64,000 nucleotides of DNA from JAWKWA01 sp041397765 (GTDB lineage Bacteria > Pseudomonadota > Alphaproteobacteria > Rhizobiales > Hyphomicrobiaceae), in the NCBI GenBank assembly GCA_041397765.1, contig JAWKWA010000001.1, positions 285,394 through 349,393 on the forward strand, read 5' to 3'. Both the position numbers and the translations under genes were made by a program. Below, one piece after another: positions 44,937-53,679 of this stretch (the stretch's first letter is position 1; each line of letters starts with the position of its first letter). Under the pieces are notes generated by a model. The model did no database searches. It saw nothing but the letters and a program-made list of their open reading frames with translations, and was not told the DNA's origin.

Positions 44937-45821
44937 ATGTCGGCCCATGCCCCGCAGAAGCGCATCACCGCGCCCGAGATCGCTGCACGCAAGGGTGGCG
45001 AACCGATCGTGTCGCTCACCGCCTATCATGCCCATACGGCGCGGATCGCCGATCCCTTCGTCGACTTCCTCCTGGTCGGCGACAGTCTCGGCATGGTCAT
45101 GCACGGCTTCGAATCGACTGTTCCGGTGCCGCTCGACCTGATGATCATGCACGGCCGCGCCGTCATGCGCGGGGCGAAGCGAGCCCTGGTGGTCGTCGAC
45201 ATGCCGTTCGGCACCTATGAGGAGAGCCCGCAGGTGGCGTTCCGCAACGCCGCGCGGGTGCTGAAGGAGACCGATTGCGGGGCCATCAAGCTCGAGGGTG
45301 GGCGGCGCATGGGCGAGACGATCCGCTACCTCGTCGAGCGCGGCGTGCCGGTGATGGCCCATATCGGGCTGACGCCGCAGTCGATCCATGTGCTCGGCGG
45401 CTTCAAGGCGCAGGGGCGCTCGCGCGACCAGTGGGCGGCGATCGAGGAGGATGCCCGCATCGTGGCGGAGGCCGGCGCCTTCGCGGTGGTGGTGGAGGCG
45501 GTCGCCGAGCCGCTCGCCGAGCGGCTGACGCGGCAGGTCTCGATCCCGACCATCGGCATCGGGGCGGGGGCGGCCTGCGACGGGCAGATCCTCGTCATGG
45601 AGGATATGCTCGGCCTCTCGCCGCGCGTGCCGAAATTCGTCAAGGAGTTCGGCGAGGTCGGCGGGGCGATCGAGCGGGCCATCGCCGGCTATGCGGCGGA
45701 GGTGAGGGCGCGGACCTTCCCGGGAGCCGAGCATGTCTACGGTGTCATCGATGAGGGCGGGACAAAGCCGCAGGCCGCCCGGGCCGGAACCGCAAAAAAG
45801 TCAAAAACCGCGGCATCTTGA
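44937..45821 (+). CDS. panB: 3-methyl-2-oxobutanoate hydroxymethyltransferase
   Basis: A 294-aa TIM-barrel enzyme that makes ketopantoate with methylene-tetrahydrofolate for pantothenate and CoA. Signature segments are VSLTAYHAHTARIAD, LLVGDSLGMVMHG (metal-binding Asp), VVDMPFGTYEESP, AIKLEGGRRM, MAHIGLTPQSIHVLGGFKAQ and IPTIGIGAGAACDGQILV. The C-terminal tail is Lys/Ala-rich and variable. GGAGGG lies about ten bases upstream. panC is not adjacent. The gene is followed by the YfgM-like protein, bamB and der in the order usual for Rhizobiales. Confidence 0.95.
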   Translation: MSAHAPQKRITAPEIAARKGGEPIVSLTAYHAHTARIADPFVDFLLVGDSLGMVMHGFESTVPVPLDLMIMHGRAVMRGAKRALVVVDMPFGTYEESPQVAFRNAARVLKETDCGAIKLEGGRRMGETIRYLVERGVPVMAHIGLTPQSIHVLGGFKAQGRSRDQWAAIEEDARIVAEAGAFAVVVEAVAEPLAERLTRQVSIPTIGIGAGAACDGQILVMEDMLGLSPRVPKFVKEFGEVGGAIERAIAGYAAEVRARTFPGAEHVYGVIDEGGTKPQAARAGTAKKSKTAAS

Positions 45822-46003
45822 CCAAAGCCCGAGGAAGCGGCTCGCGGGGCGCCGCGCGGCCTCGTGCCAGCTTTGCGCTTTCGGGTTCGAGAGGCTATCT
45901 AGTGTCCTGACGAGAAGCGCCGTGCCGCGGGCGTCGGGCGCAGGTCGCGGGACGGGGCATTGGATAGGGGGAGCCCCGTGATCGGGGCCGGTTGGGATGA
46001 TCG

Positions 46004-46810
46004 ATGTCTGAAGGCGAGATTTTCCGCGAGGTCGACGAGGAGCTGCGGCGCGAGCGCATGGAGGCGCTGTGGAAGCGCTACGGCGGTTTCGTGCTCGCCG
46101 GTGCCATCGCCATCGTCATCGCCGTCGCCGGTCGCGAGGGCTGGAATCACTGGCAGACGCAGAAGGCCGAGGATGCCGGCTTGCGGCTGGTCGCTGCCGA
46201 GAAGCTGATCGCGGAGGGCAAGATCGCCGAGGCGACGCCCGAGCTGGAGCGCTTTGTCGCCGATGGTCCGGCCGGTTATCGCGAGCTTGCCCAACTGCGC
46301 CTTGCCGCCGATCAGGCGGCGGCAGGCAAGGTCGACGAGGCGGTGGCGGCCTACGACGCCTTTGCCGCGGGCAGCTCCAACGATTCCGTGCTCAGGGACT
46401 ATGCGCGGATCGCCGCGGCGGAGCTGCGGGTCGACGCGGCAGACTTTACCGAGATGCAGAATCGGCTCAACGATATAGCCGGGGGCACCAGCGCGTGGCG
46501 GAATTCGGCGCGCGAGCTGCTGGGGCTGTCCGCCTACAAGGCGGGCGATCTGGTGGGGGCCGAGCAGCGCCTCACGGAAGTCCTCACAGATCAGGCGACG
46601 CCGCAGGGGCTGAGGCGACGGGCCGAGATGATGATGGCCCTCATCGTCTCGGAATCGGCCAAGGCCGGCGGTGAGCGCGCCAAGAGCGGGGCGGCCGGAG
46701 ACGCCGCGGGCGCCGTTCCCGAGGGCGAGACTGCCACCGAGGGAACGGCCGGCGCGAGCTCGGAGGGGACGGGCGGCGCGGCCGGGGCGACGTCGGGCTC
46801 GGGCAACTGA
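46004..46810 (+). CDS. YfgM-like tetratricopeptide membrane protein
   Basis: A 268-aa protein. It has a short cytoplasmic N-terminus (EIFREVDEELRRERMEALWK), one helix (GFVLAGAIAIVIAVAG), then TPR-like helices (residues about 50-200). The tail is Gly/Ala/Thr/Ser-rich. This matches YfgM, which sits at the SecYEG translocon and works with periplasmic chaperones. The position directly before bamB, 10 bp apart, is the same as in many proteobacteria and supports a role in outer-membrane protein biogenesis. The variable tail is not conserved. Confidence 0.85.
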   Translation: MSEGEIFREVDEELRRERMEALWKRYGGFVLAGAIAIVIAVAGREGWNHWQTQKAEDAGLRLVAAEKLIAEGKIAEATPELERFVADGPAGYRELAQLRLAADQAAAGKVDEAVAAYDAFAAGSSNDSVLRDYARIAAAELRVDAADFTEMQNRLNDIAGGTSAWRNSARELLGLSAYKAGDLVGAEQRLTEVLTDQATPQGLRRRAEMMMALIVSESAKAGGERAKSGAAGDAAGAVPEGETATEGTAGASSEGTGGAAGATSGSGN

Positions 46811-46820
46811 GGGAGTGGAG

Positions 46821-48173
46821 ATGAGCCGCAGCGCACGTCATGCGATCGCCGTTCTCGCGGTCCTCGCCGCAGGGTCCCTGACGGCTGGATGCAGCGGCAG
46901 CGGCCTGTCGATGCCCTCGATGCCGAAGATCGGCGATCTCAATCCCTTCGCCAAGCCCGAGGAGAAGCTGCCGGGCACGCGCATCGCCATCATCACCGAA
47001 GAGGACACCGAGAGCGGCGAGGAGACGACGGCGAGCCTCGGTGCGGTCGTCGTTCCGGGCATGGTGTCGAATGCCGAATGGAGCCAGCCGGGCGGGACCG
47101 CCAGCAATTCGCCGGGCCATCTCTCGCTCGAGGGCGGCCTGAAGACGGTGTGGACGGGCGATGCCGGCCACGGCTCGAACTCGCATGGCAAGCTGACGGC
47201 GACGCCGATCGTACATCGCGGCCGCATCTACACGCTCGATACCGGCGCGCAGATCAGCGCCTTCAGCGCGGCGGGTGGCGGCCGGGCCTGGGCCGTCAGT
47301 CTCGTGCCGGAAGGCGAGGACGCCGAGGAGGGCTATGGCGGCGGCCTCGCGGCGGAGGACGGCCGACTGTTCGCGGCGACCGGCTATGGTCAGCTCGTCG
47401 CGCTCGACGCCTCGGGCGGCGCCAAGCTGTGGGAGAAGGCGCTCGGCGCGCCGGCCCGCACCTCGCCGACGGTTTCCGACGGACGGGTGTTCATCACGAC
47501 CATCGAGGGCAAGCTCTATTGCCTCTCGGCGCAGGACGGCGCCGAGCTGTGGAGCTTCCGCGGCGTGCCGCAGAGCACCGGCATCATCAACAATGTCAGC
47601 CCCGCAGTGTCGGGCGACACGGTGATCGTGCCCTATTCGAGCGGCGACGTGATCGCGGTCAAGGCCTCGACCGGCGAGGCGATCTGGACCGATTCACTCG
47701 GCATCACGCGCTCCCATTCCTCCTTCGCCCGGCTGAACGATACCGGCCGGCCGGTCGCCGACAACGGCACGGTGTTCGTCGTCGGCCATGCCGGCCGCAT
47801 GATCGCCACCAGCGAGCGCACCGGCGAGCGGCTGTGGTCGATCAATCTCGGCGGACTGCAGACGCCATGGGTGGCGGGCGACAGCGTGTTCGTCACCGAT
47901 GTCAACGGACGGCTCGTGGCGCTCGAGCGCGACAGTGGCAGCAAGCGCTGGGCCGTGAAGCTGCCCGGCGATAGCCGCTGGAATGGTCCGGTGCTCGCCG
48001 GCGGGCGGCTGTGGCTGGTCTCGGAGGCCGGCGAGATCGTCGGCGTCGATCCCCAGAGCGGCAAGGTGGTCGCCTCGCGCAGTCTCGGCGAGAAGGTCGA
48101 GATCGCGCCGATCGTCGCGGAGAACCGCATGTTCGTGCTGACCGATTCGGCACGGCTCGTCGCGCTCAACTGA
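46821..48173 (+). CDS. bamB: Outer membrane protein assembly factor BamB
   Basis: A 450-aa lipoprotein beta-propeller. The leader ends with a lipobox (AGSLTAGC). From about residue 100 there are repeated PQQ-type blades such as TPIVHRGRIYTLDTGAQISA, KLYCLSAQDGAELWSFRG and GRLVALERDSGSKRWAVKLP. BamB is part of the BAM complex that inserts outer-membrane beta-barrels. The start at 46821 is preceded by GAGTGGAG. A gap of about 290 bp to der follows, which contains a small 17-bp tandem repeat. Confidence 0.93.
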   Translation: MSRSARHAIAVLAVLAAGSLTAGCSGSGLSMPSMPKIGDLNPFAKPEEKLPGTRIAIITEEDTESGEETTASLGAVVVPGMVSNAEWSQPGGTASNSPGHLSLEGGLKTVWTGDAGHGSNSHGKLTATPIVHRGRIYTLDTGAQISAFSAAGGGRAWAVSLVPEGEDAEEGYGGGLAAEDGRLFAATGYGQLVALDASGGAKLWEKALGAPARTSPTVSDGRVFITTIEGKLYCLSAQDGAELWSFRGVPQSTGIINNVSPAVSGDTVIVPYSSGDVIAVKASTGEAIWTDSLGITRSHSSFARLNDTGRPVADNGTVFVVGHAGRMIATSERTGERLWSINLGGLQTPWVAGDSVFVTDVNGRLVALERDSGSKRWAVKLPGDSRWNGPVLAGGRLWLVSEAGEIVGVDPQSGKVVASRSLGEKVEIAPIVAENRMFVLTDSARLVALN

Positions 48174-48282
48174 ACCTCGCTGACAGGCCGCGGATGGGAC
48201 GCATGGCGGATGCCGGCCGGTAGCGGGCGGACCTCGCGTGCCGCCGTCTCGTGCCTTCGCTCCGGGCCGGGCTGCCTCTCCT

Positions 48283-48351
48283 CGACGCGACCGGCTCCTT
48301 GAGGCGACCGGCTCCTGGACGCGACCGGCGTCCGTGACGCGAGCGGGGCGC
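48283..48351. repeat. 17-bp imperfect tandem repeat between bamB and der
   Basis: The word GCGACCGGCTCC recurs at 48287 and 48304, and as slightly altered copies near 48321 and 48339, at 17- to 18-bp steps. It lies in the 288-bp gap before der. Confidence 0.6.
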
Positions 48352-48461
48352 CCTGGCCTTAGCGCCCGGCCGGATGCGCCTGCCGTCACGCATTGACCGT
48401 GCCGATTGCCGCGAAAGGCGCTACAAGCGGGGCCTTCGATCCTCGTCTGCCGAAAGCGACC

Positions 48462-49838
48462 ATGTCCACCTTCCGCATCGCCATCGTCGGCCGGCCCAAT
48501 GTCGGCAAGTCGACGCTGTTCAACCGGCTTGCCGGCCGTCGGCTGGCGCTCGTCGACCCGACGCCGGGCCTCACCCGCGACCGGCGCGAGACCGAGATCG
48601 AGGTGTTCGAGCGCAAGGCGGTGCTGATCGACACGGCCGGCCTCGAGGAAGCCGGCGCCGATACCATCGCGGCGCGGATGCGGGACCAGTCGATGAAGGC
48701 GGTCGCCGAATGCGACCTCGTGCTGTTCGTGATCGATGCCCGCGCGGGTGTGACGGCGGGCGACGAGGTGTTCGCCGCGCTCGTGCGCGAGACCGGCCGG
48801 CCGGTCATGCTCGTCGCCAACAAATGCGAGGGGCGGGCGGGAACGGACGGCTTCTACGACGCCTATGCGCTCGGCTTCGGCGAGCCGGTGGCGATCTCGG
48901 CCGAGCATGGCGAGGGGATCAGCGACCTGCTCGCCGAAATGTTCGCGGCGATGGGCGGGGACATCGAGGCTGAGGAGGACGGGGAGGCCGGCGAGGACGC
49001 GCCCGAGGAGAGCGAGGCCGAGCGGCTGGCACGGCCGCTCAGGATCGCGGTGGTCGGACGGCCGAACGCGGGCAAGTCGACACTCGTCAACACGATCCTC
49101 GGCGAGGAACGGATGATCACCGGGCCGGAGGCCGGCATCACGCGCGATTCGATCGCTGTCGAGACCGAGCGGCAGGGCCGGCGTCTGCGCATCTTCGATA
49201 CGGCCGGGCTCCGGCGCAAGGCGCGCATCGAGGAGCGGGCCGAGGAACTGGCGGCGTCCGACGCCATCCGCGCCATCAAATTCGCCGAGGTGGTGGTGCT
49301 GCTGGTCGATGTCGACCGGGCGCTCGAGAAGCAGGATCTCGCCATTGCCGATCTCGTCCTCAGCGAGGGGCGGGCACTGGTGGTCGGTCTCAACAAATGG
49401 GATGTGGTCGAGGAGAAGCAGAAGCGGCTGAAGGAGATCCACGAGGAAGCCGAGCGGGTGCTGCCGGATGCCCGCGGGCTCGCCATCGTGCCGGTGTCGG
49501 CGCGGTCGGGGCAGGGCGTCGAGAAGCTGGTCGGCGCGGTGCTCGATGCCGAGGAGACCTGGAACCGGCGCGTCTCGACGGCCGAGCTCAATCGTTGGCT
49601 TGCGGTCGCGACCGAGCGTCATGCTCCGCCCGCGGTCGCCGGCAAGCGCATCCGCCTGCGCTACATGACGCAGCCGAGCACCCGGCCGCCGACCTTCGTC
49701 GCCTTCTGCCAGCGGGCGGAGAAGGTGCCGAAATCCTATGTGCGCTATCTCGTCAACAGCCTGCGCGACAGCTTCGACATTCCAGGCGTGCCGATCCGCT
49801 TCAACCTGCGCAAGGGCGCCAACCCCTACGCCAAGTGA
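48462..49838 (+). CDS. der: Ribosome-associated GTPase Der
   Basis: A 458-aa protein with two GTPase domains in tandem. The first has GRPNVGKSTLFNRLAG and DTAGLEEAG; the second has GRPNAGKSTLVNTILG, DTAGLRRKARIEE and GLNKWDV. A C-terminal KH-like domain closes with GVPIRFNLRKGANPY. Der is needed for 50S ribosomal subunit maturation. An acidic linker (EAEEDGEAGEDAPEE) joins the two domains. The ATG at 48462 starts directly at the conserved N-terminus. A repeat-rich region follows. Confidence 0.96.
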   Translation: MSTFRIAIVGRPNVGKSTLFNRLAGRRLALVDPTPGLTRDRRETEIEVFERKAVLIDTAGLEEAGADTIAARMRDQSMKAVAECDLVLFVIDARAGVTAGDEVFAALVRETGRPVMLVANKCEGRAGTDGFYDAYALGFGEPVAISAEHGEGISDLLAEMFAAMGGDIEAEEDGEAGEDAPEESEAERLARPLRIAVVGRPNAGKSTLVNTILGEERMITGPEAGITRDSIAVETERQGRRLRIFDTAGLRRKARIEERAEELAASDAIRAIKFAEVVVLLVDVDRALEKQDLAIADLVLSEGRALVVGLNKWDVVEEKQKRLKEIHEEAERVLPDARGLAIVPVSARSGQGVEKLVGAVLDAEETWNRRVSTAELNRWLAVATERHAPPAVAGKRIRLRYMTQPSTRPPTFVAFCQRAEKVPKSYVRYLVNSLRDSFDIPGVPIRFNLRKGANPYAK

Positions 49839-49943
49839 TCCGAGGCGCCACCCTTCCCCTCGCCCGTCTTCCCGGCCGGAGCCGAGGGCGGAGAGCCGGG
49901 ACCCAGGGGCTGGGGAGCTGGCGGGAGCCGCGGCGGCCCTGGG

Positions 49944-49974
49944 CCCCGGATAGCCGCTGTCGCGGCTTCCGGGG
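49944..49974. repeat. REP-like palindrome, copy 1
   Basis: Arms CCCCGGA...AGCCGC and GCGGCT...TCCGGGG surround the loop TGTC, with one unpaired T. The stem is 12-13 bp. The same core is at 50354-50384 and 51954-51984, and a shortened copy at about 50508-50533. Confidence 0.75.
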
Positions 49975-50195
49975 AAACGGAGTGGGGACGATTCCAGCGA
50001 GACGGGAGAGGCTGTCGGTCACACAGGATCAACCCGGCCAGAACCCGCAATCCGTCTTCCCGGCCGGAGCCTGCGCCAGCAGGCGCAGAGCCGGGACCCA
50101 GAGTCTCCGGGGTCTGCGCCGGGCCAATGCGCCGGCACTTTAAGCGAGACTTGGCACGCCTCGCCCCTTTTCGCCCGTCCTATCCTCCCCTGAAC

Positions 50196-50283
50196 CGTCA
50201 TGCCGGCGGAGGCCGGCAGCCAGACACGTCGAGGTCGGGTGTTTCGAGTGCGTGGCTGGATCCCCGCCTTCGCGGGGATGACG
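50196..50283. repeat. Inverted-repeat intergenic element (CGTCATGCC ... GATGACG type)
   Basis: It starts CGTCATGCCGGCGGAGGCCG and ends CCCCGCCTTCGCGGGGATGA. Both ends contain internal hairpins and the terminal CGTCAT/ATGACG are complementary. It is the widespread short palindromic element of alphaproteobacterial intergenic DNA. Confidence 0.7.
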
Positions 50284-50353
50284 TTGGCAGGTGGGCGACG
50301 GGCGGGGCGACGGTGGCCGATGCGGGAAGACGGGCGACCGCCGGGCTCCTGGG

Positions 50354-50384
50354 CCTCGGATAGCCGCTGTCGCGGCTTCCGGGG
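50354..50384. repeat. REP-like palindrome, copy 2
   Basis: Same core as copy 1 (TAGCCGC, loop TGTC, GCGGCTTCCGGGG), with one change in the left arm (CCTCGGA). Confidence 0.75.
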
Positions 50385-50842
50385 AAACGGCTGGGAGCGA
50401 TTGCTGACGCCGGCCGGCTTCCACGCACACCCGTCTTCCGGCCGGGCCGCAGGCGCGAGCCGGGACCAGGGCTGGGAGCTGGCGTGTCCCGGGGCCCTGG
50501 CCCGGACAGCCCTGTCGCGGCTTCGGAAACGGGCGGGGAAACGGAGTGGGGCCGGCGGCGTCGTGCCTTGGCCTCCTCGGCTATAGTCGCGGGTCGAGTA
50601 GAGGGGAGGCGATGAACCGACGAGCACTGGCGCTCTACGCCTGGGCGCGAGGCCTGAAGCTGGGCGGACCGATGCTGGCGAGCGCAGCCTGGACGCGGCG
50701 GGAGTGGGCGGCGAGACATCTGGTGCTCACCCAAGAACGGCCACCCGCCTCTGGATGGCGGCGCCCCGATTTCTCCAGCGCCGAGCGCCGCACACTTCGA
50801 GACAGGTCATTTCTCGGCTTCCGGTTTCCGGGAGCGGTTCGG

Positions 50843-51031
50843 CGACGTTCTCGGGACGCGGGTTCCAGCGATTCCGGAAGCGGGTTCAAGTCTCGGAGCG
50901 GGGCGGTGGGGCGACGTTCTCGAAGGGGTTCGGGGCGACGTTCTCGGGAACGCGGGTTCAAGGCGACGTTCTCGGGACGCGGGTTCGAAAGGCGACGTTC
51001 TCGGGAAGCGGGTTCAGGCGACGTTCTCGGT
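50843..51031. repeat. Tandem repeat with the core CGACGTTCTCGGG
   Basis: The core word starts at 50843, 50912, 50936, 50964, 50993 and 51019, thus at 24-29 bp steps after the first. It is followed by variants of ACGCGGGTTC. The period varies, so it is a degenerate tandem array. Confidence 0.7.
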
Positions 51032-51953
51032 GCGCGGTTCGTCGCCCGTTGGGCTCCCGCTTCGACGCGCTTCAGGACAGCCGTTCACGCGCTCGAGCAG
51101 CTATTCGCTGCGCGCGTGCTTCGCATGCCCGATTTCGAGCAGGCCATTTCAGAAGCGCCCGGTTGATTTCGCACTTCCCGGGGGCATGTCCAACCGGGGC
51201 GCTCTGGGGTTGGAAACACGATGTCAAGGAAAAAGCAACACGCTCCGGGCGCGAGAGACGGCGCGCTGGCGTGAACGGCTGGCGAGCCAGGGCCACGACC
51301 ACGAGCGCGAGCAGATCTCGCCCGCGATGCAGAGCTGGGATCGGTCGACCGGCCGTTCAACTGCCGTTGGGCTCGGCCACTCTACGAATGGCGCGGACTC
51401 GGCGCTCATGGCGCGGCCGGTGTGGGCGCTGTCGGGCGCTTTCTCGGCCAGCATGCCAGCGCCGGCCAGGCGGACCGCGGGCGCCACGGCCTCGCAGCGG
51501 TCTCGTCAGGGGGCGGCCGTTCTGTCACTACCCGCGCTCGCCGTCAGGGGCGTTGGTGCCTACGCGGGGCGGACGTCGACGCCGTTCGGCCGCGCTCGCG
51601 GTTCGCTGCGGAAGGGCTTGTTGCCGGTTCGGCGAAGACAGGGCGGCGGAATGCTGCCTCTATGGCTCGACCGCAAGCTGATGGCGGAGGTGACAATCAG
51701 CAGCTCGTGCGGCTGGTCCCGATGCCGTCGCTATGCGGGCTGTGCAGACGCTCTATCGCGGGCTGCTGTTCCTGTTCCTCTCGCCGTGACGCCGCATCCG
51801 CTGAGGGTGGGCGCGTGCGTGTGGGGATGCGTGTCGCGGTCACGGAGAGGTCGTTGTACCCCACCTCACCCGTCTTCCCGGCCGGAGCCTGCGCGAGCAG
51901 GCGGAGAGCCGGACCAGGGGCTGGGGAGCTGGCGGGAGCCGCGGTGGCCCTGG

Positions 51954-51984
51954 GCCCGGATAGCCGCTGTCGCGGCTTCGGGAA
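51954..51984. repeat. REP-like palindrome, copy 3
   Basis: Same core as copies 1 and 2, but with one C and one or more G bases missing from the arm runs. It ends 37 bp before the uracil-DNA glycosylase stop. Confidence 0.7.
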
Positions 51985-52021
51985 ACGAGTGGGGAAACGA
52001 GTGGGGGCGGCGAGCGAGGGC

Positions 52022-52672
52022 TCAGCGGCTCGCCGCAACCGCCTTCGCCAAGGCCTCGCGGAACATCTGAGGCGTCAGGCGCCCGGTGTTCGTATTGTAG
52101 CGCGAGCAGTGGTAGCTATCGACGAGGGTGAGGCCGCCTTCGAGGATATGGACGGCGCCATGGGCGAAGGGGTGGGCGGCCCGGCGCACGGCGAGCGCCG
52201 CCAGCACGTTGTCATGGGCGATGCGGCCGAGGGCAAAGAGCGCTCTCAGCTCGGGCAATGCGGCGATGCGCGCCTTCAGGAAGCCGAGGCAGGTGCGCGC
52301 CTCCTCGCCCGTCGGCTTGTTCTCGGGCGGGACGCAGCGGACCGCGTTGGTGATCATGCAACCTTTGAGGGTCAGGCCGTCCTCGGGCGAGGCCCGATAG
52401 CTGCCGCGCGCGAGCCCCGCCTCGATCAGGCATTCATAGAGGAGATCGCCGGCATAGTCGCCGGTGAAGGGCCGTCCGGTCCGGTTGGCGCCTTTGAGGC
52501 CGGGCGCGAGGCCGACGACGAGGAGGCGCGCGTCGGGCGGGCCGAAGGAGGGGACCGGCGCGTTGAAGAAGCCGGGATGGGCGGCCGCGTTGGACTGGCG
52601 GAACGTCACCAGTCGGGGGCAGAGCGGGCAGTCGCGGGGCGGCTCGGGAGGGGCAACGCTGTTACGGCTCAC
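52022..52672 (-). CDS. Family 5 uracil-DNA glycosylase (UdgB-like)
   Basis: A 216-aa base-excision enzyme. The N-terminus has CPLCPRLVTFRQ, two of the cysteines of the 4Fe-4S cluster. LLVVGLAPGLKGANRTGRPF is motif A of the family, followed by DYAGDLLYE and ITNAVRCVPPENKPTG with a third cysteine. The late SYHCSRYNTNTGRL carries the His and the fourth cysteine of the catalytic and cluster region. These enzymes remove uracil and some deaminated purines. The GTG at 52672 is chosen because GGGGGG lies about seven bases upstream and family homology starts soon after it. Confidence 0.88.
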   Translation of the reverse strand: MSRNSVAPPEPPRDCPLCPRLVTFRQSNAAAHPGFFNAPVPSFGPPDARLLVVGLAPGLKGANRTGRPFTGDYAGDLLYECLIEAGLARGSYRASPEDGLTLKGCMITNAVRCVPPENKPTGEEARTCLGFLKARIAALPELRALFALGRIAHDNVLAALAVRRAAHPFAHGAVHILEGGLTLVDSYHCSRYNTNTGRLTPQMFREALAKAVAASR

Positions 52673-52770
52673 GATTGTTCCCCCCTCGAAATCCGACCGG
52701 CCGGCAATGGCGCGTGGCAGCCGGACGGCGCAGGCCGCCGCCGCGCCGTCGGCGGGTACTCTTCGGTCGG

Positions 52771-52893
52771 CTAGAGCCTGAGACGCGAGCGTCCGCGAGC
52801 ATCGAAGGCGTGAATCAGACTCTCGACCCAAGCGTTGGAGCACGTCCGACGCGGCCGAACCGGTTCCGACCAGGTCGGGCACGTTCTCGGCTC
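52771..52893 (-). repeat. ~125-bp dispersed repeat, copy D (opposite orientation)
   Basis: Read on the minus strand, it has the order of copies A-C: a GTCGGAACC/GGTTCGGCC-type palindromic left half, then GAGAGTCTGATTCACGCC, TTCGATGCTCGCG and a CAGGCTCTAG end. It lies just upstream of the uracil-DNA glycosylase gene and 11 bp from the end of the NYN gene. Confidence 0.6.
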
Positions 52894-52903
52894 CAGGCCC
52901 AGG

Positions 52904-53536
52904 TCAGGTCTCGGGATAGTCGTCGTCGGCGTCGTCGGGATCGGGGCTTGCGACGCGGGCGGGGGCGAAGCGGCTGGCGGCGGCCTGCTCGCGCTGGGCG
53001 CGGATCGCCGGATCGCGGCAGATGGCGTTCTCCAGATGGGCGAGGTCGACGAACTGGTCGGCCTGGCGGCGCAATTCGTCGGCGACCATCGGCGGCTGGG
53101 TCTGCAGCGTGGAGACGACGCTGACGCGCTTGCCCTTCTCCTGAAGCGCCTGCACCAGCGAGCGGAAATCGCCGTCGCCGGAAAACAGAATGATGTGATC
53201 GAGATGGTCGGCGAGCTGCATGGCGTCGACCGCCAGCTCGATGTCCATGTTGCCCTTGATCTTGCGCCGGCCGGTCGAGTCGGTGAACTCCTTGGTCGGC
53301 TTCGTCACCATGGTGTAGCCGTTGTAGTCGAGCCAATCGATCAGTGGGCGGATGGAAGAATATTCCTGATCCTCGACGATGGCCGTGTAATAGAGCGCGC
53401 GAACGAGCTGGGCCTTGCCGCGGAAGAGCGCGAGCAGGCGCTTGTAGTCGATATCGAAGCCGAGCGCCTTGGCCGTGGCGTAGAGATTGGCGCCGTCGAT
53501 GAACAGCGCCGTGCGTTCATTGGGATAGAAATGCAC
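52904..53536 (-). CDS. NYN-domain (LabA/DUF88-type) putative ribonuclease
   Basis: A 210-aa protein with a PIN-like NYN fold. It begins RTALFIDGANLYATAKALGF, where the first catalytic Asp and the following Asn lie. The middle has KGNMDIELAVDAMQLADHLD and ILFSGDGDFRSLVQALQEKG, giving more acidic residues for metal binding. The tail is Asp-rich (DPDDADDDYPET). NYN proteins are predicted or known RNases. The GTG at 53536 follows GAGGTGAC and starts next to the conserved region. It is divergent from folK, an arrangement common in Rhizobiales. Confidence 0.87.
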   Translation of the reverse strand: MHFYPNERTALFIDGANLYATAKALGFDIDYKRLLALFRGKAQLVRALYYTAIVEDQEYSSIRPLIDWLDYNGYTMVTKPTKEFTDSTGRRKIKGNMDIELAVDAMQLADHLDHIILFSGDGDFRSLVQALQEKGKRVSVVSTLQTQPPMVADELRRQADQFVDLAHLENAICRDPAIRAQREQAAASRFAPARVASPDPDDADDDYPET

Positions 53537-53679
53537 GAAGTCACCTCGAAATGGGGGCGAGAAGGGGCGATTATCGCAAGGCCGGCGGGCGCGCAACACG
53601 ACCGGGGCTCCCGGATTCGCCGCGCCGGCTCCGGGCGAGGTATAGGCGCCGAACCTCTTCGTTGGCAAAGGAATTTCGG

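Larger units (their letters stand above)
49839..52021. other. 2.2-kb repeat-rich interval without a confident gene
   Basis: This interval contains copies of a palindromic element and its flanking block (about 49865-49980, 50055-50105, 50340-50390, 50432-50535 and 51870-51990). It also holds another inverted-repeat element (50196-50283) and a tandem repeat (50843-51031). Open frames from 50612 to 51840 were examined. A start such as MNRRALALYAWARGLKLGG looks plausible at first, but the sequence soon becomes repeat translation. I can support no gene. The region is probably decayed or accumulating repeats. Confidence 0.55.

Noticed and set aside
50843..51031. CRISPR-like array
   Set aside because: Repeat units are degenerate with variable 24-29 bp period, spacers are themselves similar, and no cas genes are nearby.
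50612..51840. Open frames after the palindromic blocks (starting MNRRALALYAWARG)
   Set aside because: Most of the translation comes from the CGACGTTCTCGGG array and changes character with each frame; no domain is recognisable.
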